Part shown: positions 9,660 to 19,795 of the stretch, one piece after another
Layout: each line of letters begins with the position of its first letter
Numbering within the stretch: the first letter of the stretch is position 1
Source: Rouxiella sp. WC2420
GTDB lineage: Bacteria > Pseudomonadota > Gammaproteobacteria > Enterobacterales > Enterobacteriaceae
Assembly: GCF_041200025.1 (NCBI RefSeq)
Contig: NZ_CP165628.1
Location: 4,836,001-4,900,000, forward strand
DNA length: 64,000 bases
Direction: 5' to 3'
Program-made: the position numbers and the translations under genes
The notes under the pieces: model-generated
Databases searched by the model: none
What the model saw: only the letters and a program-made list of their open reading frames with translations
Told to the model about the DNA's origin: nothing

Positions 9660-10685
9660 ATGAAAAAAATACTGCTCTCAACGCTGATTGCCGCCGCAAG
9701 TTTCGTTACCCTGGCTGGACAGGCTCACGCCGGAACGACTCTGGACGCAATTAAGAAAAACGGCTTTATCAAATGCGGTATCAGCGACGGTTTGCCTGGT
9801 TTCTCTTCCAAGGACGACAAGGGAAACATCACCGGTCTCGACGTTGACGTTTGCCGTGCAGTCGCGGCTGCGCTATTCGGCGATGCGACCAAAGTGAAAT
9901 ACACCCCACTGACGGCGAAAGAGCGCTTTACCGCGTTACAGTCAGGTGAAGTAGACATCCTCTCCCGTAACACTACCTGGACCTCATCCCGCGATGGCGG
10001 CATGGGCATGATTTTCGCTGGCGTAAACTATTACGACGGCATCGGCTTCCTGACGCACAAGAAAGCCGACCTCAAGAGCGCGAAAGAGCTGGACGGCGCA
10101 ACTGTCTGCCTGCAGGCCGGTACTGACACCGAGTTGAACGTAGCCGACTACTTCAAAGCCAACAAAATGACCTTCACACCGGTCACCTTCGACCGTTCGA
10201 GCGACAGCGCCAAAGCGCTGGAATCTGGCCGTTGCGATACGCTGTCTTCTGATCAGTCTCAACTGTATGCATTGCGCCAGTCTCTGGGCAAACCCGATGA
10301 CTACATCGTACTGCCAGAAGTCATTTCCAAAGAACCTCTCGGCCCTGTGGTGCGTCGCGGTGACGAAGACTGGCTGGAAATCGTGCGCTGGTCACTGTTT
10401 GCCATGCTGAATGCCGAAGAGATGGGCGTAACCTCGCAAAATGTTGAAGCGATGGCAGCCAATCCAACCACGCCAGACATGGGCAACCTGCTGGGTAAAA
10501 CTGGAACTTACGGCGCAGACCTGAAACTGCCTAACGATTTCGTGGTGAAAATCGTTAAACAGGTGGGTAACTATGGTGAAAGTTTCGACCGCAACGTCGG
10601 TATGGGCAGCCCGCTGAAAATTGCTCGTGGCCAGAATGCGCTGTGGAACAAAGGCGGTATCCAGTACGCACCACCGGTTCGTTAA
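9660..10685 (+). CDS. aapJ: General L-amino acid ABC transporter, periplasmic binding protein
   Basis: Captures a broad range of L-amino acids in the periplasm and delivers them to AapQM. A signal peptide of 24 residues ends in GQAHA. The family signature CGISDGLPGFS and the long conserved tract around LTAKERFTALQSGEVD match E. coli YhdW and rhizobial AapJ. The 341-residue length is normal for this subfamily and longer than typical polar amino-acid binding proteins. It is the first gene of the four-gene operon behind the sigma-54 promoter. Confidence 0.95.
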   Translation: MKKILLSTLIAAASFVTLAGQAHAGTTLDAIKKNGFIKCGISDGLPGFSSKDDKGNITGLDVDVCRAVAAALFGDATKVKYTPLTAKERFTALQSGEVDILSRNTTWTSSRDGGMGMIFAGVNYYDGIGFLTHKKADLKSAKELDGATVCLQAGTDTELNVADYFKANKMTFTPVTFDRSSDSAKALESGRCDTLSSDQSQLYALRQSLGKPDDYIVLPEVISKEPLGPVVRRGDEDWLEIVRWSLFAMLNAEEMGVTSQNVEAMAANPTTPDMGNLLGKTGTYGADLKLPNDFVVKIVKQVGNYGESFDRNVGMGSPLKIARGQNALWNKGGIQYAPPVR

Positions 10686-10777
10686 TTCCTGCCGGATGTT
10701 GGCATGCCAGCTCTTGGCATGCCGCTTCCACCAAGACCTTGTAACACTCGAATTACCGCATACTGAGGCTGGCTCTT

Positions 10778-11956
10778 ATGTCGCAACGCCCATCCGAAAA
10801 AGTCGCGTTTACACTGCGTAATCCTGCAGTTCGCGCCTGGTTGTACCAAATTCTCGCGGTGGTGTTGCTGGTGGCCTTTTTTGGCTACCTGTTACACAAC
10901 ACGATTACCAATCTAACGACGCGAGGGATCACCTCGGGATTTGAATTCTTGAGCCGCGGTGCCGGTTTTGGCATCGTCCAACACCTGATAAGTTATGACG
11001 AAGGCGATACCTACGGGCGCGTCTTTTTTATCGGCCTGCTGAATACCTTACTGGTGTCGGCGCTGTGTATAGTTTTTGCGTCCATTCTCGGCTTTATCGT
11101 GGGGTTGGGAAGACTCTCCGACAACTGGCTTATTCGCAAACTGTGTACCGTCTACATTGAGACATTCCGCAACATTCCGCCTCTGCTGCAAATCTTCTTC
11201 TGGTATTTCGCCGTGTTGCGCAATTTACCGGGACCGCGCCAGAGCCTGAATGCGTTCAATACCATTTTTGCCAGCAATCGTGGCCTGTACATGCCTTCAC
11301 CGGAGATGGCGACAGGTTTTTGGGCAGCCGTGATTGCGTTAGTGCTGGCCGTTGGCGGGATCCTGTTCCTGAAACGCTATAACCATTTCCGCCAGGTTCA
11401 CACCGGGCTGGTATGGCGTATCTGGCCGTGGTGCGTGCTAATGCTGGTGCTGTTTCCGGCCATCTCTCATCTGATTTTCGGACCCGCACTGCACTGGGAT
11501 ATTCCAAAACTTAAAGGTTTTAACTTTGGCGGCGGCGTGGTGCTTATCCCCGAACTCGGCGCGTTAACGCTGGCGCTGTCGGTGTATACCTCGACGTTTA
11601 TCGCCGAAGTGATCCGTTCCGGTATTCAGTCTGTTTCTTATGGACAACATGAAGCGGCTCGCTCGCTGGGACTGCCAAATCCGGTCACCCTGCGACAGGT
11701 TATCTTGCCGCAGGCGATGCGAGTGATCATCCCACCGTTGACCAGCCAATATCTCAATATTGTCAAAAACTCCTCGCTGGCTGCGGCCATCGGTTATCCA
11801 GACATGGTGTCGCTGTTTGCCGGTACGGTGCTGAATCAGACCGGTCAGGCAATCGAAACTATCGCCATCACGATGTCGGTTTACCTGATTATCAGTCTGG
11901 TGATTTCGTTCTTGATGAACATTTATAACCGCCGCATCGCGCTGGTTGAGCGTTAA
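10778..11956 (+). CDS. aapQ: General L-amino acid ABC transporter, permease AapQ/YhdX
   Basis: First of two membrane subunits. The 392-residue protein has an N-terminal membrane helix, a large periplasmic insert and a C-terminal HisM-type permease core with the EAA loop (GQHEAARSLGLPNPVTLRQVILPQAMR split around the conserved G) that contacts the ATPase. It is much longer than ordinary amino-acid permeases, as is usual for Aap. It lies 92 bases after aapJ, a gap that contains a small hairpin (TTGGCATGCC-type repeats near 10700-10722) which may let aapJ be made in excess. Confidence 0.93.
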   Translation: MSQRPSEKVAFTLRNPAVRAWLYQILAVVLLVAFFGYLLHNTITNLTTRGITSGFEFLSRGAGFGIVQHLISYDEGDTYGRVFFIGLLNTLLVSALCIVFASILGFIVGLGRLSDNWLIRKLCTVYIETFRNIPPLLQIFFWYFAVLRNLPGPRQSLNAFNTIFASNRGLYMPSPEMATGFWAAVIALVLAVGGILFLKRYNHFRQVHTGLVWRIWPWCVLMLVLFPAISHLIFGPALHWDIPKLKGFNFGGGVVLIPELGALTLALSVYTSTFIAEVIRSGIQSVSYGQHEAARSLGLPNPVTLRQVILPQAMRVIIPPLTSQYLNIVKNSSLAAAIGYPDMVSLFAGTVLNQTGQAIETIAITMSVYLIISLVISFLMNIYNRRIALVER

Positions 11957-11965
11957 GGGAAACGA

Positions 11966-13075
11966 ATGACGATGACAACTGTCCCTCACTCCGTCAGAGG
12001 TGCCAAGCCCGGTACGCCAATAGGCAACGCCGTGCTCTGGGCACGTAAGAACCTGTTTTCCAGCTGGTTTAACAGCTTGCTGACCCTGTTCTTCTTTTGG
12101 CTGCTGTGGGAGCTGGTCCCGCCGCTGTTGAACTGGGTGATTTTTAAGGCCAACTGGGTCGGCAGCACCCGTGCAGACTGTACCAAAGACGGTGCCTGCT
12201 GGGTGTTTATCCACGCCCGTTTCGGTCAGTTTATGTATGGACTTTACCCGCCCGATCAACGCTGGCGCATTAATACCACGTTAATCGTTGGGCTGCTGTC
12301 GCTGGTGCCGATGTTCCTTTCGGCCATGCCGCGCCGGGGTTTGTATATTGCCTGCTGGGCAGTGGCCTTTCCGGTGTTTACCTGGTTCATGCTGTATGGC
12401 GGTTATTTCGGCCTCAGCCGCGTTGAGACCTATCAATGGGGCGGACTCACCCTGACGCTGGTGATCGCCGCCGTGGGCATTGCCGGAGCACTTCCGCTGG
12501 GGATCCTGCTAGCCCTGGCGCGCCGCTCGAGTCTGCCGATTGTGCGCATCCTGTCAGTGATCTTTATCGAGTTCTGGCGCGGCGTGCCGCTGATCACTGT
12601 GCTGTTTATGTCGTCGGTGATGCTACCGCTGTTTATGAGTGAAGGCACCAGCATCGACAAGCTGGTGCGTGCGCTGGTTGGCGTGGTGCTGTTCCAGTCG
12701 GCGTATGTTGCCGAAGTGGTGCGCGGCGGCCTGCAGGCACTGCCAAAAGGTCAGACCGAGGCCGCACAGTCATTGGCTTTGGGCTACTGGAGAACCCAGA
12801 TGCTGGTTATCTTGCCGCAGGCTTTGAAGATGGTAATACCCGGTTTGGTCAACACCATTATCGCGTTGTTCAAAGATACCAGTCTGGTAATCATCATTGG
12901 TCTGATGGACTTTTTCAGCAGCGTTCAGCAGGCGACCGTCGCCCCTGAATGGCTGGGAATGTCGACCGAAGGCTACGTCTTTGCCGCTGCCGTTTACTGG
13001 ATTTTCTGTTTTAGCATGTCGCGTTATAGCCAACATTTGGAAAGACGCTTTCACACCGGGCACTCCGCACACTGA
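11966..13075 (+). CDS. aapM: General L-amino acid ABC transporter, permease AapM/YhdY
   Basis: Second membrane subunit, 369 residues. N-terminal helices are followed by a HisM-type core with the coupling loop [20 protein letters not shown] and a conserved C-terminal helix. It starts nine bases after the aapQ stop and is followed nine bases later by aapP, so the operon is tight. Residues 45-130 form the Aap-specific periplasmic region with two cysteines (DCTKDGACW). Confidence 0.93.
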   Translation: MTMTTVPHSVRGAKPGTPIGNAVLWARKNLFSSWFNSLLTLFFFWLLWELVPPLLNWVIFKANWVGSTRADCTKDGACWVFIHARFGQFMYGLYPPDQRWRINTTLIVGLLSLVPMFLSAMPRRGLYIACWAVAFPVFTWFMLYGGYFGLSRVETYQWGGLTLTLVIAAVGIAGALPLGILLALARRSSLPIVRILSVIFIEFWRGVPLITVLFMSSVMLPLFMSEGTSIDKLVRALVGVVLFQSAYVAEVVRGGLQALPKGQTEAAQSLALGYWRTQMLVILPQALKMVIPGLVNTIIALFKDTSLVIIIGLMDFFSSVQQATVAPEWLGMSTEGYVFAAAVYWIFCFSMSRYSQHLERRFHTGHSAH

Positions 13076-13083
13076 GGTACACC

Positions 13084-13845
13084 ATGACCGAACATAACGT
13101 CATTGAAACTAAAAAAATGATGATCACGCTGGAAGACGTTAATAAGTGGTACGGGCAGTTCCACGTATTAAAAGGCATCAACCTAAACGTCACTTCGGGC
13201 GAGCGTATCGTCCTGTGCGGGCCTTCGGGTTCCGGTAAATCGACGACTATTCGCTGCATTAATCATCTTGAAGAACATCAGCAGGGTCGCATCGTGGTAG
13301 ACGGTACAGAGCTAAACGATGATTTGCGCAACATTGAGCGCATCAGAACCGAAGTCGGCATGGTGTTTCAGCACTTCAACCTGTTCCCGCACCTGACGGT
13401 ATTGCAGAACTGTACTCTGGCGCCTTGCTGGGTGCGCAAAATGCCGAAGAAAGAAGCGGAAGAACTGGCCATGAAATACCTGCACCGCGTGCGTATCGCC
13501 GAGCATGCGCACAAGTTTCCCGGCCAGCTTTCAGGCGGACAGCAGCAGCGCGTGGCGATCGCCCGTTCTCTGTGTATGAAGCCGAAAATAATGCTGTTTG
13601 ATGAACCCACCTCGGCGCTGGACCCGGAGATGGTGAAGGAAGTGCTGGATACCATGATTGGTCTGGCAGACGAAGGTATGACCATGCTGTGTGTGACCCA
13701 CGAGATGGGCTTTGCGCGCACGGTGGCAGACCGGGTTATCTTTATGGACCGTGGAGAAATTGTCGAGCAGGCACCGCCGGAAGAGTTCTTTGCCAATCCA
13801 AAATCGGTAAGAACTCGTGAATTCCTGGCGCAGATTATTCACTGA
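13084..13845 (+). CDS. aapP: General L-amino acid ABC transporter, ATP-binding protein
   Basis: ATPase that powers AapQM. It has Walker [11 protein letters not shown]-loop [15 protein letters not shown] signature [15 protein letters not shown], Walker [13 protein letters not shown] and the switch histidine in [10 protein letters not shown]. The 253-residue length is normal. The start at 13084 is the first in-frame ATG; an internal ATG at 13117 or 13120 would also leave a complete ATPase. It is the last gene of the operon. Confidence 0.95.
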   Translation: MTEHNVIETKKMMITLEDVNKWYGQFHVLKGINLNVTSGERIVLCGPSGSGKSTTIRCINHLEEHQQGRIVVDGTELNDDLRNIERIRTEVGMVFQHFNLFPHLTVLQNCTLAPCWVRKMPKKEAEELAMKYLHRVRIAEHAHKFPGQLSGGQQQRVAIARSLCMKPKIMLFDEPTSALDPEMVKEVLDTMIGLADEGMTMLCVTHEMGFARTVADRVIFMDRGEIVEQAPPEEFFANPKSVRTREFLAQIIH

Positions 13846-13860
13846 TTTTTAGCACATGAT

Positions 13861-13888
13861 AAAACCGGTGGCAGGTGCTGCCGGTTTT
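13861..13888. terminator. Bidirectional terminator between aapP and the cidB-like gene
   Basis: Arms AAAACCGG and CCGGTTTT flank a partly self-complementary middle (GGCA/TGCC). It sits between convergent genes and has As before and Ts after the stem, so it can serve both strands. Confidence 0.75.
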
Positions 13889-13937
13889 ATCAATATTATG
13901 ATGTTCGCCGGCGTAACAAGATATGCCAGCGCTGGAG

Positions 13938-14627
13938 TTACCACATATATCGCCCAATCAGCGGTGCTATTACTACAGTCAACACACCCGCCAGCATCAT
14001 TACCAGGCTAGAGACGACACCTTCCTGTGGACCCAATAGATAGGCTTTTGCCGTGCCCGCTCCGTGAGACGCGGCCCCTAAACCAGCCCCTTTCGCCAGC
14101 GCGCTACGCACTGCCAGACGCAGGAACAACAGGTCGCCAACCGCCATGCCAAATACGCCAGTTATAACGACAAATAGCGCGACTAAATCAGGCTGACCGC
14201 CCTCTTGTTTAGCCGCAGCCAATGCAAATGGCGTAGTAATGGATCGCACGGCCAGACTGCGCTGAATCTCTTCCGGCAGAGTCAACATACGCGCCAGCCA
14301 CACCGAGCTAAATACCGCCACGATAACGGCCGTCAACACACCTGCGGATAATGAAATCCAATGACGGCGAATAATCGCCATGTTTTCATAGACCGGTACC
14401 GCGAAGGCAATAGTCGATGGCCCTAGCAGCCACAGCAGCCAATGGGTCTCACCGATATAATCCTGATAGGAAACCCGAGTCACCACCAGCAGCACGACCA
14501 GCACAATCGGGGTAAACACCAACGGCATAAAAAGCAGCGTTCTTCGCCAGCGGTAAAGTCGTTTATTGGCGTAATACAGCCCCAGCGTCACAGCGAAGCA
14601 CAGAACACTTAATATCAGATCAGTCAT
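13938..14627 (-). CDS. LrgB/CidB family membrane protein
   Basis: Polytopic inner-membrane protein of the LrgB/CidB/YohK family, partner of the CidA/LrgA-like protein. In Staphylococcus and Bacillus such pairs affect murein hydrolase activity and export of overflow metabolites; the role in enterics is not settled. It has about six to seven helices and the family tract LLGPSTIAFAVPVYEN. The start at 14627 (MTDLILSVL) follows AAGG and overlaps the end of the upstream gene by eight bases, showing coupling. The frame is open nine codons further upstream but without support. Confidence 0.87.
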   Translation of the reverse strand: MTDLILSVLCFAVTLGLYYANKRLYRWRRTLLFMPLVFTPIVLVVLLVVTRVSYQDYIGETHWLLWLLGPSTIAFAVPVYENMAIIRRHWISLSAGVLTAVIVAVFSSVWLARMLTLPEEIQRSLAVRSITTPFALAAAKQEGGQPDLVALFVVITGVFGMAVGDLLFLRLAVRSALAKGAGLGAASHGAGTAKAYLLGPQEGVVSSLVMMLAGVLTVVIAPLIGRYMW

Positions 14628-15063
14628 GCTCAGCCTTTTCCATCGCGGCGGCATTTTTCTTTTCTGCCATTCTGAGCTCGAACTGATAAACCCGGTCCAC
14701 CACTAACGAGGTTGCTGCAAGGGTTAACAGCGTACTGATGCCAATCACCAGAAAAATTTTCCAGCCTTCGACCATCAGCAATTGGGCGTAATTAACCACT
14801 GCCACCACGGCGGGCACAAAAAACAGCAGCATCTCGGCCAACAGCCAGGTTGACCCGGCTTTAACCCAGCCAACAGGCAGTATTCGGAATGCAATAAGCA
14901 GCAAAAGCATCAACATACCGACAATATTGGCCGGCAGTGGCAGGTGCAGCAAAATCACCAGACGATCGGCCAGCATAAAAAGTAGCGCATAAAGCACGAC
15001 CTGAATCGGGACCTGAAAGCGAGTGAGCAACGACGGCGCTTTCATGCGCAACGCCAACATCAT
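14620..15063 (-). CDS. CidA/LrgA family holin-like membrane protein
   Basis: A 147-residue protein with four membrane helices and the family motif LPLPANIVGMLMLLLLIAF. It is the holin-like half of the Cid/Lrg pair. The start at 15063 was chosen because a GAGG box stands nine bases upstream; the open frame runs 29 codons further but lacks a ribosome site and family similarity. The C-terminus is a charged tail (AEKKNAAAMEKAEHD). It is divergent from a LysR gene, which is the usual arrangement for cidABR. Confidence 0.87.
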   Translation of the reverse strand: MMLALRMKAPSLLTRFQVPIQVVLYALLFMLADRLVILLHLPLPANIVGMLMLLLLIAFRILPVGWVKAGSTWLLAEMLLFFVPAVVAVVNYAQLLMVEGWKIFLVIGISTLLTLAATSLVVDRVYQFELRMAEKKNAAAMEKAEHD

Positions 15064-15153
15064 CGGGGATGACCTCAAAGGACGAAGAATTAAGAGCTTG
15101 CAGTATACGGCCTGGAGAAATAGGTTAAGAAATGAATTAAAATTATCCAAATG

Positions 15154-15168
15154 ATTCCAAATTGGAAT
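15154..15168. promoter_or_regulatory. LysR-type operator in the cid intergenic region
   Basis: ATTCCAAATTGGAAT is a perfect 15-base palindrome and contains the T-N11-A LysR core. A second copy of the half sequence TCCAAAT starts ten bases upstream. It lies between the cidA-like gene and the divergent LysR gene. Confidence 0.6.
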
Positions 15169-15188
15169 GTTTTGTTACCTGGAGCTTT

Positions 15189-16100
15189 ATGGACGTTCGC
15201 ACCCTGCGCTATTTTGTTGAAGTCGTACGCCAGCAGAGTTTTACTCGTGCGGCAGAAAAACTGTTTGTGACTCAGCCGACAATTAGCAAAATGTTGCGTA
15301 ATCTTGAGGAGGAGCTTGAATGCACGTTATTGCTCCGCGAAGGGCGGCGACTGCGGTTAACCGACAGTGGACAGGCGTTGTACCAGCGTGGATTGAACAT
15401 TCTGGAAGAGTTTCGCCAACTAGAAGCTGAACTGGAAGACATCAACGACGTAAAGCGTGGATTGCTGCGCCTTGGCGTTCCACCGATGGTCGGCACGCAG
15501 ATGGCACCGCTGATTGGCGAATTTCGTCAGCGCTATCCGGGTATTGAACTGATTATTTCAGAGTTTGGCGGACTGACGGTACAGCAGGCGGTTTTGAACG
15601 GTGAGCTGGATTTGGCACTCACCGCCCTGCCTATCGATCCCGGCTTGCCCATCACCTCTCAACTTTTATTCAGCCACCCGCTTTACGTGGTAGTTCCTCG
15701 GACCTCTTGCTGGCTTGATCGCAGCGCGGTTGCCATTGCCGAATTAGCCGAAGAAAGTATCCTCATCTATAACGAAGACTTTGCGCTTTATCGCCAGTTA
15801 CTGGATGCCTTTAGCGCCCACGGATTCACGCCAAAGATTGCCGCACGCAGCGGTCAGTGGGATTTCCTTGCGGCGATGGTCGAAGCGGGAATGGGGATTG
15901 CTATTCTGCCCGAGCCGATTTGCCAGCGTCTGGATGACGCGAAGCTGCTTTGCTTGCCGCTGGCGCCGACTTTGTTGTGGCAGTTGGGCCTGATTTGGCG
16001 TCAGGGCAGTTATCTGTCTCAAAGCGCGCAGGCATGGATCGCACGCAGTCGTGAATTCTGGCCCGAGAGTATTTTGCCGCCAACCAGCCGCAACGATTAA
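15189..16100 (+). CDS. LysR-family regulator, CidR-like
   Basis: A 303-residue LysR regulator with the N-terminal helix-turn-helix (RTLRYFVEVVRQQSFTRAAE, followed by LFVTQPTISKML) and a C-terminal effector domain. The start at 15189 follows CTGGAG, seven bases away; the frame opens nine codons earlier over the operator. The divergent position next to a CidA/CidB pair suggests that it regulates them, as CidR does in Firmicutes in response to acetate or pyruvate. The ligand here is unknown. Confidence 0.88.
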   Translation: MDVRTLRYFVEVVRQQSFTRAAEKLFVTQPTISKMLRNLEEELECTLLLREGRRLRLTDSGQALYQRGLNILEEFRQLEAELEDINDVKRGLLRLGVPPMVGTQMAPLIGEFRQRYPGIELIISEFGGLTVQQAVLNGELDLALTALPIDPGLPITSQLLFSHPLYVVVPRTSCWLDRSAVAIAELAEESILIYNEDFALYRQLLDAFSAHGFTPKIAARSGQWDFLAAMVEAGMGIAILPEPICQRLDDAKLLCLPLAPTLLWQLGLIWRQGSYLSQSAQAWIARSREFWPESILPPTSRND

Positions 16101-16103
16101 GCA

Positions 16104-16140
16104 TAAAAAATGCCCGCAGGAATCAACCGGCGGGCATCTT
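16104..16140 (-). terminator. Terminator of yjcE (and possibly the LysR gene)
   Basis: Arms ATGCCCGC and GCGGGCAT with a 12-base loop; six As before the stem become a T-run on the minus strand, so it best serves yjcE. It sits between convergent genes. Confidence 0.75.
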
Positions 16141-16163
16141 GATTTCACATTAATCGCGTTAAA

Positions 16164-17810
16164 TTACACTTCTTTTTCGACCAGCAATGCTTCCAGCAGA
16201 TCGAGATCGTGCAGCAATTTTTGCAGCGTTTCATTGCTGATTCGCTGCGTCGCGCGAAGATGATAAAGCTCACCACGCTCGGCCCGCAGTGCCGTTAAAC
16301 GGAAGCGACGTTCGAGATTTTCAAGCATCAGGGCCTGTTCGATATCATCTTTACCCACCGTTCGACGCCGCAAATTCCCCACCACGCGCGAGCTGATTTC
16401 TTTCAGCGTTTGCTCATCGATATTCTCTTCCGAATCAGCGGCAAGGCGTTCTTCCATCTTGTGCAGACTTTCGATTGCAACTTCTGCAGCCACAGATCGC
16501 GCCATGCGTTCTTCTTCACGATAGGATGATTTGTCGACCACGACCCCGCGCAGCAGTAATGGCAGCGCAATCACACCGGCAATCAGCGAGAACAAAATCA
16601 CCCCCGTTGCCAGGAATACTAGCTGATAGCGAGAGGGGAAATCGGAACCGTCGGCCAGGCTGTAAGGAATCGACAATACACCGGCCAAAGTAATCGCGCC
16701 GCGTACGCCGGCAAATGATGCAACCCACAGTTCACGCGTCGAAAAACTGCCGAATTTCAGTGGCCTTTTCTTGAGCAGTTGATTGCTGAAATTCTTCATC
16801 AGCCACAACCAGGCAAATCGCAGCAGCAATAGCGCAAAATAGATGATGCCAACATCGGCAAACAGGTGCCAGGTCTCAATGCTGGTATCGTGAGTGGCCA
16901 ATTCCAGCGAGGTTTTAAGAATCCCCGGCAGCTGCAGGCCCAACAGAATAAATACCATGCCGTTGAAAACAAACTCCAGCATCGCCCAGACGCTGTTGGC
17001 GCGAAGGCGCATCGCCAGAGGTGCGTTACGGATAATCCCCGACTGGCTGATGGTCATCCCGGCGGCCACGGCGGCTAAAATTCCCGACACACCAATATGT
17101 TCGGCAATCAGGTAAGAGGCAAAAGGCAGCAACAGCAGCAGAACAATTTGCGTAGCCGGGTCATCCCCGCTCAAGCGGCTCATAATGCGCAGTGATTTAC
17201 TGTACAACCAGGTGACTGCAACGCCCGCCAGAATGCCGCCAACCGCCACTTTAAGGAATTCGACAGTTGCGCCCTGTACTGTAAACACCATCGTTCCCAA
17301 AGCAACCGCGATGGCAAATTTCAGCGCGACCAGGCCTGACGCATCGTTCATTAGCGCCTCGCCTTCGAGGATGCCCATAATAGATTTTGGAATGCGGCCT
17401 TTACCGACAATACCGGACAGCGCCACGGCATCGGTCGGTGACAGCACGGCAGCCAGCGCAAAAGCGGCGACCAGTGGGATATTCGGCACCATCATATAAA
17501 TCAGATACCCAATCCCAACGACGGTCACCAGCACCAATGCCAACGCTAAGCCAAGGATTTCTCGCCCTTTGTGCAAAAATTCGCGCATCGGCGTTTTCCA
17601 GCCATCGGCAAACAGCAATGGCGGGATAAACAGCACCAGGAACAGATCGGGATCAAAATTGACGTGAAGACCAAAGTTAGGCCAGGCCAGCAAAGCCCCC
17701 ACGAGGATTTGCATCAGAGGAAGTGGGACCTGGAACGGTAACATCCTGGTAACGACACCGGAGAGCGACACCACCAGAATCAAAATCAGAATGGTAAAAA
17801 ATATTTCCAT
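16164..17810 (-). CDS. yjcE: Na+/H+ antiporter, CPA1 family (YjcE)
   Basis: Cation/proton antiporter with about 12 membrane helices and a long cytoplasmic tail (from about residue 420) rich in charged residues. The segment VLSPTDAVALSGIVGKGRIP followed by GEALMNDASG carries the ion-binding aspartates typical of CPA1/NhaP proteins. The 548-residue length equals E. coli YjcE. It neighbours ghxP as in E coli. Ion preference (Na+, K+ or other) is not readable. Confidence 0.9.
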   Translation of the reverse strand: MEIFFTILILILVVSLSGVVTRMLPFQVPLPLMQILVGALLAWPNFGLHVNFDPDLFLVLFIPPLLFADGWKTPMREFLHKGREILGLALALVLVTVVGIGYLIYMMVPNIPLVAAFALAAVLSPTDAVALSGIVGKGRIPKSIMGILEGEALMNDASGLVALKFAIAVALGTMVFTVQGATVEFLKVAVGGILAGVAVTWLYSKSLRIMSRLSGDDPATQIVLLLLLPFASYLIAEHIGVSGILAAVAAGMTISQSGIIRNAPLAMRLRANSVWAMLEFVFNGMVFILLGLQLPGILKTSLELATHDTSIETWHLFADVGIIYFALLLLRFAWLWLMKNFSNQLLKKRPLKFGSFSTRELWVASFAGVRGAITLAGVLSIPYSLADGSDFPSRYQLVFLATGVILFSLIAGVIALPLLLRGVVVDKSSYREEERMARSVAAEVAIESLHKMEERLAADSEENIDEQTLKEISSRVVGNLRRRTVGKDDIEQALMLENLERRFRLTALRAERGELYHLRATQRISNETLQKLLHDLDLLEALLVEKEV

Positions 17811-17981
17811 GCTTTCCTTAGACTCTTGTTTTTAGTTAATGCTTAAAGCTGGACGCAGGCTAAACCTGCACGACAGTTTGATAGTAAAACATTTTTGTAG
17901 CGGAGAGAATTTGCAGACGTCTTAAAATTGAAGTGTAAATGTTGTTAACAAATTTTGTTGGATTATGAATGCGACTGAGTG

Positions 17982-18012
17982 AAAAACCCTTCCTCGCTGA
18001 TTGAGGAAGGGT
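17982..18012 (-). terminator. Rho-independent terminator of ghxP
   Basis: Perfect 10-base arms ACCCTTCCTC and GAGGAAGGGT with a 7-base loop; on the minus strand the stem is followed by a run of Ts. It lies 11 bases after the ghxP stop. Confidence 0.85.
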
Positions 18013-18022
18013 GAAAAATCAT

Positions 18023-19390
18023 TTAAAGCGCCCAACCTCCGGCGTAAAACACTACCAACGCCACGGCAATGATCACGGTGCCGAGATTTAACTTACGCCA
18101 TTCTCCCGAACAAATGCGCCCCACCACCAGTGAGCTAAAGCCCAGCATAATGCCGGTGACGATATTACAGGTCAGTACGATAAACACGGCGCACAGCAGA
18201 CCCGACATTGCGTCGACAAAATCGCTGAAGTCCAGCTTGGTAACATTGCTCAGCATCAGCAGTCCAACGTACATCAGCGCAGGGGCCGTAGCATAGGCCG
18301 GAACAAGATAAGACAGCGGCGACAAGAATAGCATCAGCAGGAAAAGGACGCCGACCACGGTAGCGGTTAAACCCGTTTTACCGCCTGCCGCCGTGCCCGC
18401 CGCGGACTCGATATAGACTGCCGCCGGTGACGCCCCAACCAAACCGGCAAAAATGCTGCTCATTGAATCGGCGGTCAACGCTTTACCGGCATTGATAATC
18501 TGCCCGTCTTTATCCAGCAAGTCAGCCTGACCTGCGACAGCGCGAATCGTGCCCGTTGCATCAAAAACTGCGGTCATGACCAAAGCCAGTACGCTCGGTA
18601 ATACGGCGGCTTTCATAGCGCCCAAAATATCGAGATTAAAGAACAGCGAGTGCCCCCCGGCATCCGACAGAGAGGGCATGGCAAACAGGCCGTGATACTT
18701 CACCGCTGGGTCGAAAATCAGGCCAATAACAGAAATAGCAATGATCACCAGCAGGATACCACCCGGCACGCGCAGCTTTTCCAGACCAAAAATCACGGCC
18801 AGTCCCAATAATGTCATGACCACTGGAAATGAGGTAAAAGCGCCGAGCGTGACCGGTAAACCATCCAACGGGTTCTTGATAACCAGACCCACGCCGTTGG
18901 CGGCTACCAGCAGCAAAAACAGACCAATACCAATCCCGGTGCCGTGCGCAACGCCGGTCGGCAAGTTGCGCAAAATCCACGAGCGAATACCGGTAACAGA
19001 GATAACAGTGAACAGCACGCCCATCAGAAACACCGCACCGAGCGCGACTGGCACACTGATGTGCTGGCCAATAACCAGGCTGAAGGCGGTAAAGGCGGTC
19101 AGAGAAATCGCGCAGCCGATCGCCAATGGCAGATTGGCCCACAGCCCCATTAGCAGCGAACCAAAACCGGCGACCAGGCAGGTAGCCACAAAAACGGCGG
19201 TTGGAGAAAATCCGGCCTTACCCAGCATCGAGGGAACAACGATGACCGAGTAAACCATCGCCAGAAAAGTCGTGAGGCCTGCGATAAGCTCTTGTCGAAC
19301 ATTGCTGCCGCGCGCGCTTATCGAGAAGAAAGCATCAAGCGATCCTTTAGGCGTCACGCTGCCGCCCGCTTGAGACTGGTGTTGAGACAT
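18023..19390 (-). CDS. ghxP: Guanine/hypoxanthine permease GhxP (NCS2, AzgA-like)
   Basis: Proton-coupled purine base importer of the inner membrane. The 455-residue protein is close to E. coli GhxP (YjcD) throughout, including [40 protein letters not shown] and the substrate-site region [20 protein letters not shown]. It has about 12-14 helices. It lies upstream of yjcE on the same strand, separated by its own terminator. Two GCAAACG motifs upstream may be PurR sites. Confidence 0.93.
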   Translation of the reverse strand: MSQHQSQAGGSVTPKGSLDAFFSISARGSNVRQELIAGLTTFLAMVYSVIVVPSMLGKAGFSPTAVFVATCLVAGFGSLLMGLWANLPLAIGCAISLTAFTAFSLVIGQHISVPVALGAVFLMGVLFTVISVTGIRSWILRNLPTGVAHGTGIGIGLFLLLVAANGVGLVIKNPLDGLPVTLGAFTSFPVVMTLLGLAVIFGLEKLRVPGGILLVIIAISVIGLIFDPAVKYHGLFAMPSLSDAGGHSLFFNLDILGAMKAAVLPSVLALVMTAVFDATGTIRAVAGQADLLDKDGQIINAGKALTADSMSSIFAGLVGASPAAVYIESAAGTAAGGKTGLTATVVGVLFLLMLFLSPLSYLVPAYATAPALMYVGLLMLSNVTKLDFSDFVDAMSGLLCAVFIVLTCNIVTGIMLGFSSLVVGRICSGEWRKLNLGTVIIAVALVVFYAGGWAL

Positions 19391-19795
19391 GATGGAGTCC
19401 TCTGAATGTGCTACTGAAATGCCTGCGTGGTCATTATGAAATCGTTTCTTGTCGTTCGCTTCCCTACCCGACTAAAGGATGCATGAAGTTGTTCAACGGC
19501 GTTAGACATCGTCGAATAATCAACATAAAGTCGGGGCAAACGGTTAACTCTCATCGCGTACGGCGGTTGTAAAAATCGTAGATACGACCAAGCAAACGAT
19601 TATCCAGCCTTTAATGCTCCAGTTTCAACTGCGTTTGGCGATGTTTTTCGGATTTTCGCTCACTTTAAAGGCATTCAAACTAAAAAGTTGCGAAAGGTTA
19701 ACTTTAAAACGCTCCTTACTGCGCAAAACCCGGCTGCATGGCGTTAAAGGATCCCTTTTTAGAGATCCCCGCGAGGAGGATCTTTATTGGCAGGA
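19391..19795. other. 405-base gap between ghxP and a GST gene
   Basis: Holds the ghxP leader and promoter side. Nothing coding is supported. Near 19748-19790 a cluster of GATCC/GATCT words forms short hairpins (GATCC with GGATC around CCGCGAGGA), which may be the GST terminator region. Confidence 0.4.
19534..19605. promoter_or_regulatory. Two PurR-like motifs upstream of ghxP
   Basis: GGGCAAACGGTTAACT (19534-19549) and AAGCAAACGATTATCC (19590-19605) each match about ten of the sixteen positions of the PurR consensus ACGCAAACGTTTGCGT, both keeping the central GCAAACG. E. coli ghxP belongs to the PurR regulon. The matches are partial and the distance to the gene (140-215 bases) is long. Confidence 0.35.

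Noticed and set aside
19748..19790. Cluster of GATCC/GATCT words resembling the 13-mers of oriC
   Set aside because: There are no DnaA boxes nearby and neither gidA/mioC nor other origin genes; short hairpins near the GST gene explain it better.
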